Shown: piece by piece, positions 39,001 through 51,706 of the stretch
Layout: each line of letters starts with the position of its first letter
Position numbering within the stretch: position 1 is the stretch's first letter
Assembly (NCBI GenBank): GCA_963693365.1
Contig: CAVNZM010000009.1
Coordinates: 6,572,001 to 6,636,000, forward strand
Direction of reading: 5' to 3'
Length of the DNA: 64,000 nt
DNA from: Amoebidium appalachense
Lineage: Eukaryota > Ichthyosporea
Notes under the pieces: model-generated
Seen by the model: only the letters and a program-made list of their open reading frames with translations
The model's database searches: none
Told to the model about the DNA's origin: nothing
Position numbers and translations under genes: made by a program

Positions 39001-39552
39001 GGGCTTTGTAGTTTGCCATGGTTTCTGCGGGGAGGATATGTTCTGGCCACACAATATAGATAGTACGATTACAAGCATGCATATGCAATGCCATGTCACT
39101 GCCCCTATCTCTCCTGCTCGACTAGAGGAATTAAGCATGTCATTTTGAAAGTTCTATAAGGTTTACTCTCCAAGTCATCCACCTACCCCAACAAAGCAGT
39201 TCTTTGCATCCAGCGTAGTTGTTGGCGCGCCAGGGTCAATACCGTCAGGACCGGTGAAGGTCGAGTAGATGCGGTTGTAAAACGTCACGTTGGCCAGCCT
39301 AGGCTTGATCCCCCGCAGGTCAACAGGCTTGGGCTCCTCCTTATCAACAATGCACCCACCACTCCCCGTACCTGGGGCAGGAGGTGTGTATGTTTCAGTA
39401 ACGTTGGTTGTTGGTGTAGCGCTAGCGGTATTGGTGGCCGTCGCGTTTGAAGATACCCCGGGGGAAACATTTGCTTCGCCGCCGGCCATGGCAGCGAGCT
39501 GAGCGGACGCAACGCCCGCGCAGAGGACTGCGCCAAGAGTGGCAAACTTCAT
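34922..39552 (-). CDS. Secreted, probably GPI-anchored surface protein of unknown family
   Basis: Six exons in transcript order: 39187-39552, 38004-38261, 37247-37570, 36456-36653, 35703-35918, 34922-35215. All introns are phase 0 and GT-AG; the product is 551 residues. The N-terminus MKFATLGAVLCAGVASAQ is a clear signal peptide. A Ser/Thr/Asn-rich linker with several N-glycosylation sequons follows. The body has a motif repeated three times: LPVGWEVAP (exon 2), IPAGWDLAL (exon 3), LPSGWVVATP (exon 5). Cys-rich pieces include WEWGYSCKW and CNWEWTAWSCDADYKF; the latter resembles the start of a thrombospondin type 1 module. The C-terminus is a small-residue spacer and a hydrophobic tail, VVVAAVVAVAVAMIK, typical of GPI attachment. 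I do not recognise the family. A cell-surface or wall role is inferred from architecture only. Confidence 0.82.
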
Positions 39553-41874
39553 TTTTGTGTTCTGTCAGCAGACAAAAGGGGGAGGAAAATGTGTGTTTGG
39601 TGTGTGTACCTGTGTGTGCGTGTGGTGCCCACGGTTGTCTGATGCGTGCTCTGAGGGGAGTAAGGCGTTTTTACGTGGCATCATGTGCCACAAGGACAAG
39701 GGGTGATGCTCGAACACCCAATCGAAAGTGACTTGTGACCGGTCAAATGACAACAATGGTGTGAACTTGCGCGCATTTGCCGCAGCTAATTCTTGGTTTC
39801 TACAAGTATTGCACACCTGCATGGACATTAGACACCCTAAAGACTTTATAAAATTGCTATATTTTGATGATTTGATGACATTTTTTTGTTTTATTGGGAT
39901 TGGCCAGGGCTGGACATGCAGCGTCCCAAACCCAAGGCCTGCTGTACTGCTATGCGCAGCATGACCGGATATTTGGATGTCGTCTAAGCCAATAAAATAC
40001 GCCTTGCTGATTGCTTGTCTCCGATTGGAAGAAAATCGAAAAGAGGTGTATAGTCAAATCAAGAAAGGGAGTCACTACAGGGCTTGGGTTCAGTTTAGAG
40101 GTAAGAGAATGAGAGGAGGCAATCCTGTGTCCCTTATTCTAGTAGAATTGCGTATTTATTGATATAAATCGTTCATCATATACGCTTTTGGTTAAATAGG
40201 GAAGAAGCACCGCACTGTGGCCATGTATCCGGTAAAGGTGAGGTGAGGTTATTAGTTCGTTGGCTGTGTACAAAACAATTTACCCTTTTCTCGATCTATT
40301 TATAAACGCATTGATTGGATGAACCAGCATCGCGGCGGATGGTTCAGGAATGCGTCGACGCCAGCACAGTGTACATGTTTTTCTTCTGCAAAGCTTCCAT
40401 TTCAAAACGTTTAACTCACCATGCTGTAGGCACATATACATACATGCATTTATATCTGTGTGGCCCCGTGTTGAGAAAGCTGCCCCTCGTGCCCCTGGTT
40501 GCATCAACTTCGTAATTGGAAAATCAGGCGGCCACGGCCCCGCGTACGCGCACACATACAGCGATATCTCGGACTCGATGATGCATGGTATCATCGGTGA
40601 TGTTTCAATGGCCTTCCATATTAGAACGCACGTAGTCTCTCGCCACCCGTTGCGAGCCGAGAGCATGCATGCGGTTTCGGAGTCGAAGCCAGGACATACA
40701 GCTTACACGTAAGTGTTCTCAGCCACCGCACTTGCAGAATTTGCGTACGTACGTCTACCACTGTGTACGGTACCCATGGCTAACCGGCTAGGCATGTAGC
40801 GAATCGGCCACAATGCAACAACCCCAATTGACAAGGAACCACAACCCATGGATGTGTACACGTGCAATAATTTTATGAATGGTGTCGCCTACAATAATAT
40901 AGGATGCTGATTTTTAGTTATTAGGGCCATCAAGCAAAACAAGCCTGTAAGTAAACTTGCAACTTGATCAATGCCGCAGCGCCGCGGCCGCCACGTTACA
41001 TACGCAGAGTGATCGTGACGTCACCAGGATCTCGTGAATTCAAACATCTAATTGGATAAAGATAAGGAATTTGAGGCATGCACAATTTATCTACACACAA
41101 ACAAATCCTACATTGTGTATAGGTACAGTTGTAAGGTTTGTGTATACAGTTAAGCATATCGAGCTTGACAAGTAAGATAACTTGTTTGAGAAAACTCCCC
41201 GGGGAGACAACCACGAATCATTTATAACACGCAGCGTGAGTCAGCGTGGCCCACCGGCCCCTCAGTTGTTGGATAAAAGATAAGGAATTTGAGGAATGCA
41301 AAAGTCTGCAGCAAAACCAATTGCCTCGAGCACAGGAGCTCTTTTCATTTTATGGAGAATTCAAAAAAAAAAGAAAAGAAAAGAAAAAAAATGTAGATGG
41401 TGAGTGATAATTAGTGTGGTATATGAAGAAAAATCGCAATACAATTCTGGCTTGTATTTCGCTCCAGGCTCCAGCCGATATTTCTGTAACAAACAGCAGA
41501 CGGCATAACGAAGTCACAGGCTCATAGCATCAAAAGATTTCAAAGCCCGATCACGAGACCCAATAAGATGGCATCTTTGCAGGGACTGCACATGACCTGT
41601 GGGTATATAAACAATGCGCAGGGGCCGCGCATGGGCAGATACTTGTTGTAGGCCGCATCGGTCTGAACTGCTGAGTTCGCCGTGCTTGCACATACACAAG
41701 TTCTGTTTTTAAATCTTTTTCTAAAAAATGCGTTTGTGTTTCCATTCTTTACAATCATAGCTACCGTGATCAGTCTAGAAATTATTATCATCAAATACCC
41801 CACTTTTTCGCAGCAATGTGTTCTGCTTGCAGGCAGATAATATCGTACACTTGAATCTTACATTGATATCAACC
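39553..41874. other. Divergent intergenic region between the secreted-protein and PIN genes
   Basis: Unusually free of homopolymers. It contains CCAAT boxes (39728, 39990), the PIN upstream module (40960-41320) and an open stretch at 40310-40710 with frames on both strands that resembles no protein I know. No gene is called. Confidence 0.5.
40960..41320 (+). promoter_or_regulatory. Upstream region of the PIN gene with repeated CCAAT/GATAAG module
   Basis: TGACGTCA occurs at 41016-41023. About 30 bp occurs twice with few differences: from 41051 (ATTGGATAAAGATAAGG, then AATTTGAGGCATGCA) and from 41267 (GTTGGATAAAAGATAAGG, then AATTTGAGGAATGCA). Both copies carry a GATAAG motif. A TGAGTCA bZIP-like site lies at about 41237. 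The same TGACGTCA plus ATTGGATRAAGATAA combination occurs near the TBCK/GT92 interval. The regulatory function is inferred. Confidence 0.4.
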
Positions 41875-42011
41875 ATGTCCGGGACAATATTACAAGTTCT
41901 TAACAACGTTATCCCCATGTACGGGGCCATGTTTTTCGGATGGCTGGCAGCAAGAACAAAGCTCATCGACAGGCCAGGATATGATGTATGTGCATCACCT
42001 CATCATACGAC

Positions 42012-42045
<34 letters not shown>

Positions 42046-42260
42046 CAAAGTATGTGTGCACTTCAGTTCTCTGGAGGATGCAATAGCCATGGTTGAAAAT
42101 GTGCATGGGGTTTCACGTGCTGTGCGTCTGTGTGCGTGTACATGCCATGTGCTCACATCTTCATCCGTACGTGTGCCACTTGTGTGTGTGTGCCTGCGCC
42201 TACCGAGGTGTTTCGAGTATGAGGGTGGTTGAGTGCATGTGATTGCTTGTTTGTCCGTGG

Positions 42261-42313
<53 letters not shown>

Positions 42314-42327
42314 AGTGAGTGAATTGA

Positions 42328-42414
<87 letters not shown>

Positions 42415-42845
42415 CTGCCGGACTTGTGCTTGGCTGTTCCAAGAGCGGATCCGAGTGGGTATGTGGGGTGTATCTTTGCCAGAATGACTTAGTGTGTAGA
42501 TGGGTTTTCACATTTTTTGTCACTGATAGAATGAGAGGGCGGGGAAAGAGGGCGGGCAGGGAGTTTTGGGTGGAGGGGAAGGGGGGGGGGGGGGGGGGGG
42601 GGGGGGTAATAGAGAACAAAACCTCACCGCAGCGGACTAATATTAGGGCGGGCCGGTGATACGGGAAGAAAAGCCTCAGTGTCTTTCCCCCTCTTCCCCC
42701 CTCCCCCGTCCCCCCCCCCCCCTTCCTCCCCCCCCCCCCCCCCCCCCGGCGCCCCCCTCGCCCCCCTCCACCCCCTCCTCTTGTCCCCTCCCGCTCCCCC
42801 CCCCCCCCTTTTTTTTTTCCTTTAGCGGGACATAGTGGAAAGGGT

Positions 42846-42885
<40 letters not shown>

Positions 42886-43845
42886 CGAAGAAGGGAGGAA
42901 TGAGATCCCTAAATTGGCGACTTCCCTTGCTAACCCATTTTTTCGTTTTTTGGGACCGGCAGGGGATACAACAATTTCTGGTGTACTTCTGTTTCCCATT
43001 TATGATAATCGGGGTTCTGATTGGATCGGATCTCTACATGGCAGATCCCATGCTCGTGGCGTGCATCGTCATACAGGCGACTGTGAGTTTTGCTCTAAGC
43101 GTGGCTTTTGCCTTAGCCAATCAGAAATGGGTACAAAGACGGTCAGCCAATCAAACACAGCGTGGTTTCCCGTGGGGAATGGTTGTCACGTGCTTTGCTG
43201 TTTTGTCATTCCCGAATTCGCTGGTGGTCGGGGTGCCTATTTTGGTGGGCGTGTACGGTGAGCAAGCAAACTTCCTGCAGGTAAGGGATGTATATAACTG
43301 AAATATCTTTTCACTTGGATCTGGTTGGGTTTTAGAGAGGTTGTGATATAGATAACTTTAGGTAAGGAGAGTTTTAAGAAACTTTGAGTGGGCAGAAGGG
43401 GGGAGGGGGGGGGAGGGGGGGGGCTGTGCGTCAAAGATCTTGGGGATGGCAAGTGCCGCGGGGGGGGGGGGGGGGGGGGGGAGAGGGGGGAGGGGGGGTA
43501 TCAGAGGGGGGTAGGGGGTTGGGGGGGGGGGGGGAGGGGGGAGCAAGGAAATTTAGGGTTAACGACGAACCTATCGGCTGCAAGAGACCCTAAAAGCAAG
43601 TTGAAGGGGTATAACTTAGCAAGGAGAAGGTGGATTAGTATGGTGGAGGGGTAAAGGTGAAGAAGGGGGAGAGGGAGGGACGAAAAAGATCACACCCAGA
43701 TAGGCTACACAGCAGAACGAAGTGGAAGTCGGGTGAATAAAGGAATAAAGGAGGGGAAAGGGCAGGACGAGGGGAAGGGAGGGAGGAGAGAGGGGAAGGG
43801 GGTGGGGGTGAGGGAGGGGGGAAAGAGGGGAAAGGGGAACCCGGT

Positions 43846-43876
<31 letters not shown>

Positions 43877-43936
43877 TTTGTGGACCGGAGAGATAATCCG
43901 AAGAAAGGGAGCAGTGCTAGAAAAAACAGGGGTAGC

Positions 43937-43986
<50 letters not shown>

Positions 43987-46101
43987 GAGAAGAAGGGACG
44001 TAAGGGGGGGAAGGGGGATGGGATGGCATTGAAGGGGGAGGGGGGGGGGGGGGGGGGGATCACTATAGCTGCAGTGTGTAAGGCAAATGTGTTCATGTGG
44101 ATTATCTGGAGGATGGGGGGGGGGGGGGGGGGGAGGGGGGGGCTAATAATACAATGGTTTGGATGCTGCTATCGTACATTCCATTTTGTTTCCACCCATA
44201 CCGTGCTGAAATTTCTCTGTAATCACAGGTGTTTGTTGTGGTTATCCAAACGGTCTTAATAACCCCAACCATCGTCATCTTATACGAAATATGCGCCTCA
44301 AATCGCAAAGATGACGAAAACACTATCGAAAACCACGAAATCGACACAGACTTCCCGATCACAACCGATCACGAGTCCCAATACACCAACACCAAAACCG
44401 AAAAAAACACTCAAAAAAATACACAGAAGAAAAACCCCAAGGAAGTGAGCGTTGGTCGTGATGACATATCACCATACGTGCCCAGTTTCTACACCGGGAG
44501 GGCTACCATGCCGAGCATGCGACCAATCAGAATGGCCGAGACCGATATGGACAGATGCGGGGCTCTGGCAGTTCCCCCTTGCTACGTAAGTCTATAGAAT
44601 GTGCTCGTGTCAGCTCGTGTCCCTCTCCCCCCCCCCCCCCTCCCCTCCCCCACCTTCCTTCCCCCCCCCCCCCCTCCCCAGGCCCACAGTCTTTGACTCT
44701 GCATATTTACAGCAGCTACCCTCCCCCTTGGTTTCCATAGTATAGGATCTGCTCAAATCCTTCTCTTCTGCCCCTCCTCCCTCTCCCCTTACACTTCTCC
44801 GGGGGGGGGGGGGGGGGGGAGCGGAGAATGGTAAGGGGGGAGAATAGTAATAACTTTTTTCAAAGCAACATCCCACCTCAGTTTGGCCCGGTCTTGAGCG
44901 CAAAAGTTACACAAAATCACCTGCACACAATCCCCCCCTTCAGCTAACACCCCCCTCCCCCCTCCCCCGCTCCCCACAAGTTTCGAGCACCCTAGCCCAT
45001 AGACTGTTTGCTGGTCCTTTGGATGCCCTCTGGCTATCAGAATCTGATTGCATATTCTAAATCTAAAAGGTAAAGGGCATGTCCTTTCGGTTTCTGAGCT
45101 TTAACTTTTTACTTGCTGGCTAAGTTGATTACGTTTCTTTCTTAACCATTATAACTTATCATGAAGTTCATAGTTATTTGGTTTATTGCCATCGGTATCC
45201 CCCCCCCCCCCCCCCCCGTCCCCCCGCCCCCGCGTCCCCCCTCCCCCCCTTACTTTTCAGGTATGAGGGTTCGTTCATGTACTAACAACAGCACTTGCAG
45301 GGTGTAATTCCAGACCCACAACCACTCCTAGTCCCCGAGTCCACACAGGCATGCAGGCCTAGAATTGCATCCGTCATCAGCCTGCCTGCACCACTGCGAC
45401 ATTCCCTCCAGTCATTGGAGAGCGAGATGGGAGTCCACCAATTAGATTGCGGCAGTCAATTCACGCACCAGAAAAAAACGAATGGTACCGGACTCTCCGA
45501 AACGGTGCATGCTTTAGAATTTCCAGTGAATTCTCCAACTAATCAGAATCAAGAGTCTCAATCACGTGACAAGTTCCTGTCCAATCACACGAGGGCTTTG
45601 GTCAAGCGTATCGCGTTGAATCCGCTCATTATCGGGTCCGCCATTGGCGTGGTATTTTCTTTGATCGCGTACCGGGTCGACCCGAACTTTCAGGTACCCA
45701 CCATGCTAAACAACTTCATAGGCCAATTCGGGCACTGCGTTGGCGCGATCGCACTTTTCCAAATCGGATATTTCATGAACGATTTCCCGGTTTTCCCTTC
45801 GAAGGGGCTCCGCGTTCCCCTCATTTTGTCGCTTTTGGGCCGGTTTTTCGCGTCGCCTTGCATTATGGGTGTGATCGCGTTCGGAGTCGGTTTGCGTCAT
45901 TTGGAGTGGGGAATAATCACGCTCCAGTCGGCTCTACCACAGGCAGTAATCACTTTCTCTCTGGCGACGTATTATAAGGGGGATGCACCGTTGCTTGGGT
46001 TGAGTGTTGTGTATGGGACGCTGCTGTCTCTACCGATCATGCTGGGTTATTTCGCTGTGGTGCAGGAGGTACCTGTGTTTTATGTTGCACGTGCACCGTA
46101 G
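41875..46101 (+). CDS. PIN-family auxin efflux carrier (membrane transport protein)
   Basis: Four exons: 41875-41985, 42963-43280, 44229-44585, 45301-46101, all joined in phase 0 at GT-AG sites (528 residues). The N-terminal half has about five membrane segments and contains FPNSLVVGVPILVGVYGE, matching the plant PIN motif around LPNTLVMGIPLL. A long hydrophilic loop, from about residue 165 to 355, is rich in Lys/Thr/Asn/Ser. The C-terminal half again has about five segments, with LQSALPQAVITFSLA corresponding to the plant QAALPQGIVPF stretch. The family exports auxin or related anions down their gradient. The long loop resembles plasma-membrane PINs of plants more than the short-loop bacterial AEC proteins. 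ATG 41875 places the first segment as in the family. ATG 41818 is an in-frame alternative. The substrate is not provable from sequence. Confidence 0.9.
42259..42413 (+). repeat. (GCGT)n and (GT)n in PIN intron 1
   Basis: About twelve GCGT units are followed, after a short break, by about 42 GT units. Confidence 0.9.
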
Positions 46102-46205
46102 ATCGTGGAATTAGTGAGTGAGTGAGGTAATGTGATTTTGCGGTCATCTATTACTTTCAGATCATATTTTGTCTCGATCTTGTTCCCTGTTTTAAATTTT
46201 GTTTT
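46080..46205 (+). repeat. PIN 3' end and UTR segment that is duplicated downstream
   Basis: The last PIN codons and about 100 bp beyond the stop (GATCGTGGAATTAGTGAG, GATTTTGCGGTC, CTTTCAGATCA) recur at 49588-49700. Confidence 0.7.
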
Positions 46206-46256
46206 TGTTTCTTCGTTATTTTTTTTTTCTTTTTTCTTTATCATTTATTTTTCGCT

Positions 46257-46287
<31 letters not shown>

Positions 46288-46649
46288 GGAGAGGGGGGGG
46301 GGGGGGGGGGGGGGGGGGACGGGGGGGGGGGGTTGGGGGAGTGGAGGGGGGATCCCCAGGGAGGTTCGCCTGTTTTATCTTGCTTGTGTGCCCCAAATCT
46401 CAAAGCGGAAAAAAAGAGATTGTGTGTTCGTTGACAATAGACTTGAGTTGAATAACGGGTGGGATTGGTGCCTAATCATTTTATTTATAACCTATCTGCA
46501 GTGTTATGAATGTATGTTGTTTGCTCTCACTCCCTCCCCCCTCCCCCCCCCCCAATAATTTCTGTTTTTTTTTTCCCGTTTCCCTTTTTTCTTTTCCATT
46601 TTTTCCCGCTAGTTTTGGCGGTGTTGGTGTTCCTTTTCTGTTCTTGTTT

Positions 46650-46654
46650 TCTTT

Positions 46655-46701
<47 letters not shown>
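46650..46701 (+). repeat. (TTTC)n microsatellite
   Basis: About twelve TTTC units followed by a G run. A shorter TTTC tract with a following G run occurs at 51203-51230. Confidence 0.85.
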
Positions 46702-47152
46702 ATAATGGGGGGGGGGGGGGGGGGGGGGGGGAGAGGGGGGGGGGGGGGGGGGGGGGGGGACAATAGCGAAACTTTAATTAGCCTATTGATTGTATGTAAA
46801 AAGGCCACATGTAGAATCTGTATCATTCGGCACTGTCTGTGAATGATACACGTTTAAAACACGATTGCACAGAATCTAAACTTCTGAGGCTGGACCTTGG
46901 GAAATTACGGCACTGCAATTGTAATTACACCTTGTAGTTAACAAAAATTCCCGTAACCCCTGCATCCTGCCCCCCCCCCCCCCCCCCAAAAAAAAAAAAA
47001 AGATGGTGACCAGTATAGAAAATACGGGAATTATTCACTAATTGGAAGTGAATCAGAGTCTGGAATCACTGTGACCTCCACGAACTCTTTTACGTCCTGT
47101 ATTATTGAGAAATTACAAAGGATGTGCCTCCCGGCCCCTCCCCTCCGCCGCC

Positions 47153-47234
47153 CCCATTCCCCAGCCATCCCCTCCACTTCCCTCTCCCCCCCCCCCCCCC
47201 CCCCCCATTCCCCAGCCATCCCCTCCACTTCCCC

Positions 47235-47240
<6 letters not shown>
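47153..47240 (+). repeat. Two-copy CATTCCCCAGCCATCCCCTC repeat joined by a C run
   Basis: The 30 bp block ending CCACTTCCC occurs at 47153 and again at 47207, separated by C-rich sequence. Confidence 0.7.
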
Positions 47241-47268
<28 letters not shown>

Positions 47269-48058
47269 CCCCCCGGGGTCTTGAAGTGACCTATTCCGAT
47301 CTTGGCAAACTCTGAAATCATTGAAATGGCCAGTACTAGTGGCAAATTTATACTTCCCAGACTCGACCATGTGAACAGACTAGACTAAGGTGTGTTAAAC
47401 GTTTGTGCACGTGTTGCGAGATCACACATGTGGGCTAGGGCAGGAATGGATGGCAACTGGTGACCGGTCAGCCTTTTGTCCCACAATCAAATGCATCAAA
47501 GCACATCTGGTCATATTCGTGGCTTGCAAGCGTTCGTTAGACGGCGATCAATTTCGTGTTGCACTGAAGCCACAACGGCACATGCAACCAGCTCCCTCAC
47601 GAATTCCAGTTTCTACCTGGTTTCCCCCTTTTTTCTTATTGCGGAAAACACAAGATCCGTATATTATATACTTTTGCACGTGTTGAGTTTGTACTACTGA
47701 CAACCTCCCACGGGGGTCACAAGTAACGGTGACATGTTGCATGATCCAAGCGCTACTGACACAATGAACGCAACACGTATGTGTGCAAATTAACTCTTGA
47801 CCAACCTTGTGAGTCAGAGTCAAGTATAAGGCTGCAACTTGAGAGGTGACAACACCAGTGCGAAAGAGCTGGATGGGTAGGCACGTTTATACCTATGGGT
47901 TTTCAAAGCCCTATCTCTCCCCCTTAGCCCTTCTCCCCCTCGAGGCCTCCCTCCCCCCTCCCCCCTCCCCCCCCCCCCTCCCCCCATGGCCACCCACCCA
48001 TTCCTTCCCCCCCTTCCTCCCCTTCTTTCCCCCTTTCCCCCCGGCCCCCCTACACACA

Positions 48059-48232
<174 letters not shown>

Positions 48233-49522
48233 CACACTGTGCAGCGTGGTCCCCTTCCTCTCACACCCCCACTCCCCTCCCCACCCCCCTTGGCCCCCGT
48301 TGCCCAATCCGACTTCACTATGCATAGTTATCTCACACTTAAAGTCGACCCTTCAGAGAACACCTCCGTTTAGCCAACAGGACGGATTCAACGCTAAACC
48401 ATTAAATATTTAAAGATTTCTTCACTAGTAATGTATTGATATATTCTCCCGGTGTGCGTGCGGGTGTGTAAATTGGGTTTTTGTGTTGAGTTTGAGTGCT
48501 GCAGATGCACGGGGTGCATGGATGATCCTTGCTCGAAGACATGTGGTTGTGAGTATGGCGGCATATGTGTGTGCATGTGTGTGCCGGTGTGTGTGTGTTT
48601 GTACTGTGTGTGCGTGTGTTTGTGTGTGTTGTGCGTGCGCGTGCGTGCGTGTTTCTTTGTACATGTAGTTGATCCGTGTGCGTGCATGCGTGTGTGTGTG
48701 TGTGTGTGCGTGCGTGTGTGTGTGTGCGACACCGTGTGCGTGTGCGTGTGCGTGTGTGTGCGAGTGTGTGTGTGTGCGTGTGTGTGGGTGTGTGTGTGCA
48801 TTCGTGTGTGTGTCTGTGTGTGTCTGCGTGTGCATGTGTGTGTGTGTGTGTGTGTGTGTTTTCTTGCGGCCGTGTGTTTGTGTGTATCATATTCAACTCT
48901 AAGTAGGCCCGTGTCAAAATGCGGTGTAGGTGTTGGGTGTGTATGAAAGGTTTTTTAAGGGTTGGGAACCTTGAATTTATTTGTGTGCACGAAGGCGGGA
49001 TGCGTGTGTGTGCGCGTGCAGTGTGGCCTGACCCCGAATAACTGGGGCCAGGCCTGTATATGTAAGCCTTCCGGTGCAACCACAAAATGCAGTCAGTGTA
49101 TGTGTAATGCATGGATATGTAGCAAACTGCAAGTTAACGGTTATGGCACGACCTCATGCTTTGCACGTTTTTGGTCATCACCGTTACACGTGTACATGTT
49201 ACCGAGCCTCAGGTGAGTTGGCAAGCGACTAATCAACTCTGCTGGAGAACGGTCGGTTTAAATGTGCTATGGGGCCCCATAGTTTATTCCCACAATCAAA
49301 CACACCAGAAGTAGATCGATTATAAGGAAGGGTGTCGAAACATTATCCACTCGGCGACTGTCACTTACGAAGTGCACACGGACATAACATTAATCGTGCA
49401 GTCCATCTTTTTGAACGTGGTTGCCCAGGTTCCTGCCGCTGAAAACAAAGGTCACATTTTTTTTTTCTTCTGTGTCAGAATCTTTTTTGGGTGTGTGTGT
49501 GTGTGTGTGTGGTGGTGGTGGT

Positions 49523-49572
<50 letters not shown>

Positions 49573-49587
49573 GGGGGAGGGGGGATT

Positions 49588-49700
49588 TTGTTGCTCGTGC
49601 GCCGTAAATCGTGGAACTGGTGTGTGAGCGAGGTAATTAATTTTGCGGTCTTCTATTATTTTCAGATCAGTCTGTTTGTTTTCCTGTTTTAATATTTATT
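49588..49700 (+). pseudogene. Duplicated relic of the PIN gene 3' end
   Basis: TTGTTGCTCGTGCGCCGTAAATCGTGGAACTGG and what follows match the end of PIN exon 4 and its 3' flank at 46081-46200 over about 110 bp. The coding part is only a dozen codons and is preceded by a G run. A further landmark, GAGGCTGGACCTT, occurs after both copies (46887 and 49939), so the duplicated segment is larger than the aligned core. Confidence 0.65.
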
Positions 49701-49779
49701 TTCAGTTTTTTTTTTTTTTTTTTTTTTTGGGGAGGGGGGGGGGGGGGAAGGGTTGGGGAGAGGAGTGGGGGGGGGACGA

Positions 49780-49810
<31 letters not shown>

Positions 49811-50786
49811 GACAAGAGAAACGGAGCCTTGTGTGTGTGTCAGGGTGTGAGGGGGGGGGAGGGGGGGGGGAAGTGAAACCACGAGCACGTTAGTTTAGTA
49901 TCTGACCGATTTATTGTTCCATTCATTAGGCAGATTCTTTGAGGCTGGACCTTAAACAAAAATGGCTTTGCCCCTGTATATGGTAACCTAATATTTGAAT
50001 TTCTATCCAAACAGAGATCACAAAAAACACATCGTGATAACCTGGCTGGCCGGTTTTTAGTGGAAGACAGTAGTCCCTAGGAGGGTCCCTTAGGGGCCTC
50101 CTTCGAATTCGTAGACAACATGGGATATATAAAGAAATAAACCCGTGCTGGATATGCATACTTTATCCTGAATTGATCAAAACGTAATGCTCGAGCAATC
50201 GCCACAATTCAGGAATGCCTCCTCTAAAAGGATGGGATGCGTAAAGTGCTTACTACTTTAACAATGGAATCCCCCCCCCCCCCCCCCCCCCCCCAGCTCC
50301 AAACTCGAAACGCTCAGACAACAATAGAATCCCCCGACTTCCTCCCCTCTCCTTACCCCCCTTCCCCCCCTCTCCCCCCCCCCCATTTTTACCTCCTCGC
50401 CCTCCTCCTCCTCTAGATAGCCCAATAAAACTGTGTCATTCCCACCCCTTCTTCTTAGAATGAACCATTACAGTAGTAAATGCGGCTTTTTTCCCACAAT
50501 CATGGGGGGCAGAGTACATGCCATAATAATATGGGCTGGAAGCGACTTAGAGTTGGCGGCCTTTTTGATTTGCACAAATCCACGTGTGGTGCAAGAAATG
50601 AGCACATGCACCGGCTCAGGGGACGCCTGTTCCACAACGTTGCCGAAAACAATGTTCAAGAATTACTTTGTATCGATTTGGATTTGCAGAGTAACATCAT
50701 ACGCTCGAGGCTATAGTCCATACGGTCCCCTCACGTTCCAGTGCGTACCCCGTAGGCACACCCCACGCTGACACTGAACACATTAC

Positions 50787-50818
50787 ATGTGCGTGTGTGG
50801 GTGTGAGTGTGCGGGCAA

Positions 50819-50864
<46 letters not shown>

Positions 50865-50917
50865 CATGTGTGTGCGTGCGTGCGTGCGTGCGTGTGTGTG
50901 TGCGCGCGCGCGTGCGC

Positions 50918-51007
<90 letters not shown>

Positions 51008-51073
51008 GGCGTGTGCGCGTACGCGTGTGTGCGTGCACGCGCGTTTGCGTGTGTGCGTGCGTGCATGCGTGCC

Positions 51074-51133
<60 letters not shown>

Positions 51134-51137
51134 TGTG

Positions 51138-51176
<39 letters not shown>

Positions 51177-51192
51177 ATGCGTGCGTGCATGT
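50787..51192 (+). repeat. 400 bp compound (GT)n/(GCGT)n microsatellite
   Basis: GT tracts (50820-50855, 50921-51000) alternate with GCGT/CGCG-rich parts. A GCGT tract follows at 51055-51180. A TTTC tract and a G run come next. Confidence 0.88.
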
Positions 51193-51463
51193 GTTGCCTT
51201 TTCTTTCTTTCTTTCTTTCTTTCTTTCTTTTTCTTTTTTTTGGGGGGGGGGGGGGGGGGGAGGTGGGGGCGGGGGAGGGGGGGGGGGGGGGGGGGGCATT
51301 AAGCTTAAGGAAAATAATTAGTCTATTGATTGCGCCCAGATTCCTGTACAAGTTGCTGATATGAGACTTCTGAATCACATACATATCCGACGATTTCCCA
51401 TATAAATCTTTTAAGTTGATCATCTCGAATCCCCACAATCGTACCTTATGTCTCTAGTCACAC

Positions 51464-51548
51464 AACTTTTCCTCCCTGGCCTTTGTGATTTCTTTTCTAC
51501 GTATTTATTTGCCCCCAAGGGGTCCAGATGTTAGCCAAAAACTTTGAT
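51464..51548 (+). repeat. 85 bp direct repeat, copy A
   Basis: AACTTTTCCTCCCTGGCCTT, then TTTATTTGCCCCCAAGG, ending GTTAGCCAAAAACTTTG. Nearly identical to 51707-51791. Confidence 0.88.
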
Positions 51549-51706
51549 TGCTTTCCCTGAGTCGAAGGAGAAAGAAAACGACGAGGTTACTACCCCCCAT
51601 ACCCCCCACACCCCCCACACCCCTTCCCCTCCCCCCCGTCCCCCCTACCCCCCTCCCCCCTCCTCAGCCCCCGCTTCTTTCCCCCTTTCGGTCCCCTGTC
51701 CCTTCC

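Noticed and set aside
40280-40712. Overlapping 120-residue frames on both strands
   Set aside because: No recognisable domain, no clear splice signals joining further exons, and both strands are open, so chance is likely.
50433-50771. 112-residue frame ending before a GT repeat
   Set aside because: No family match or splice context. Possibly an exon of a decayed gene, but not supported.
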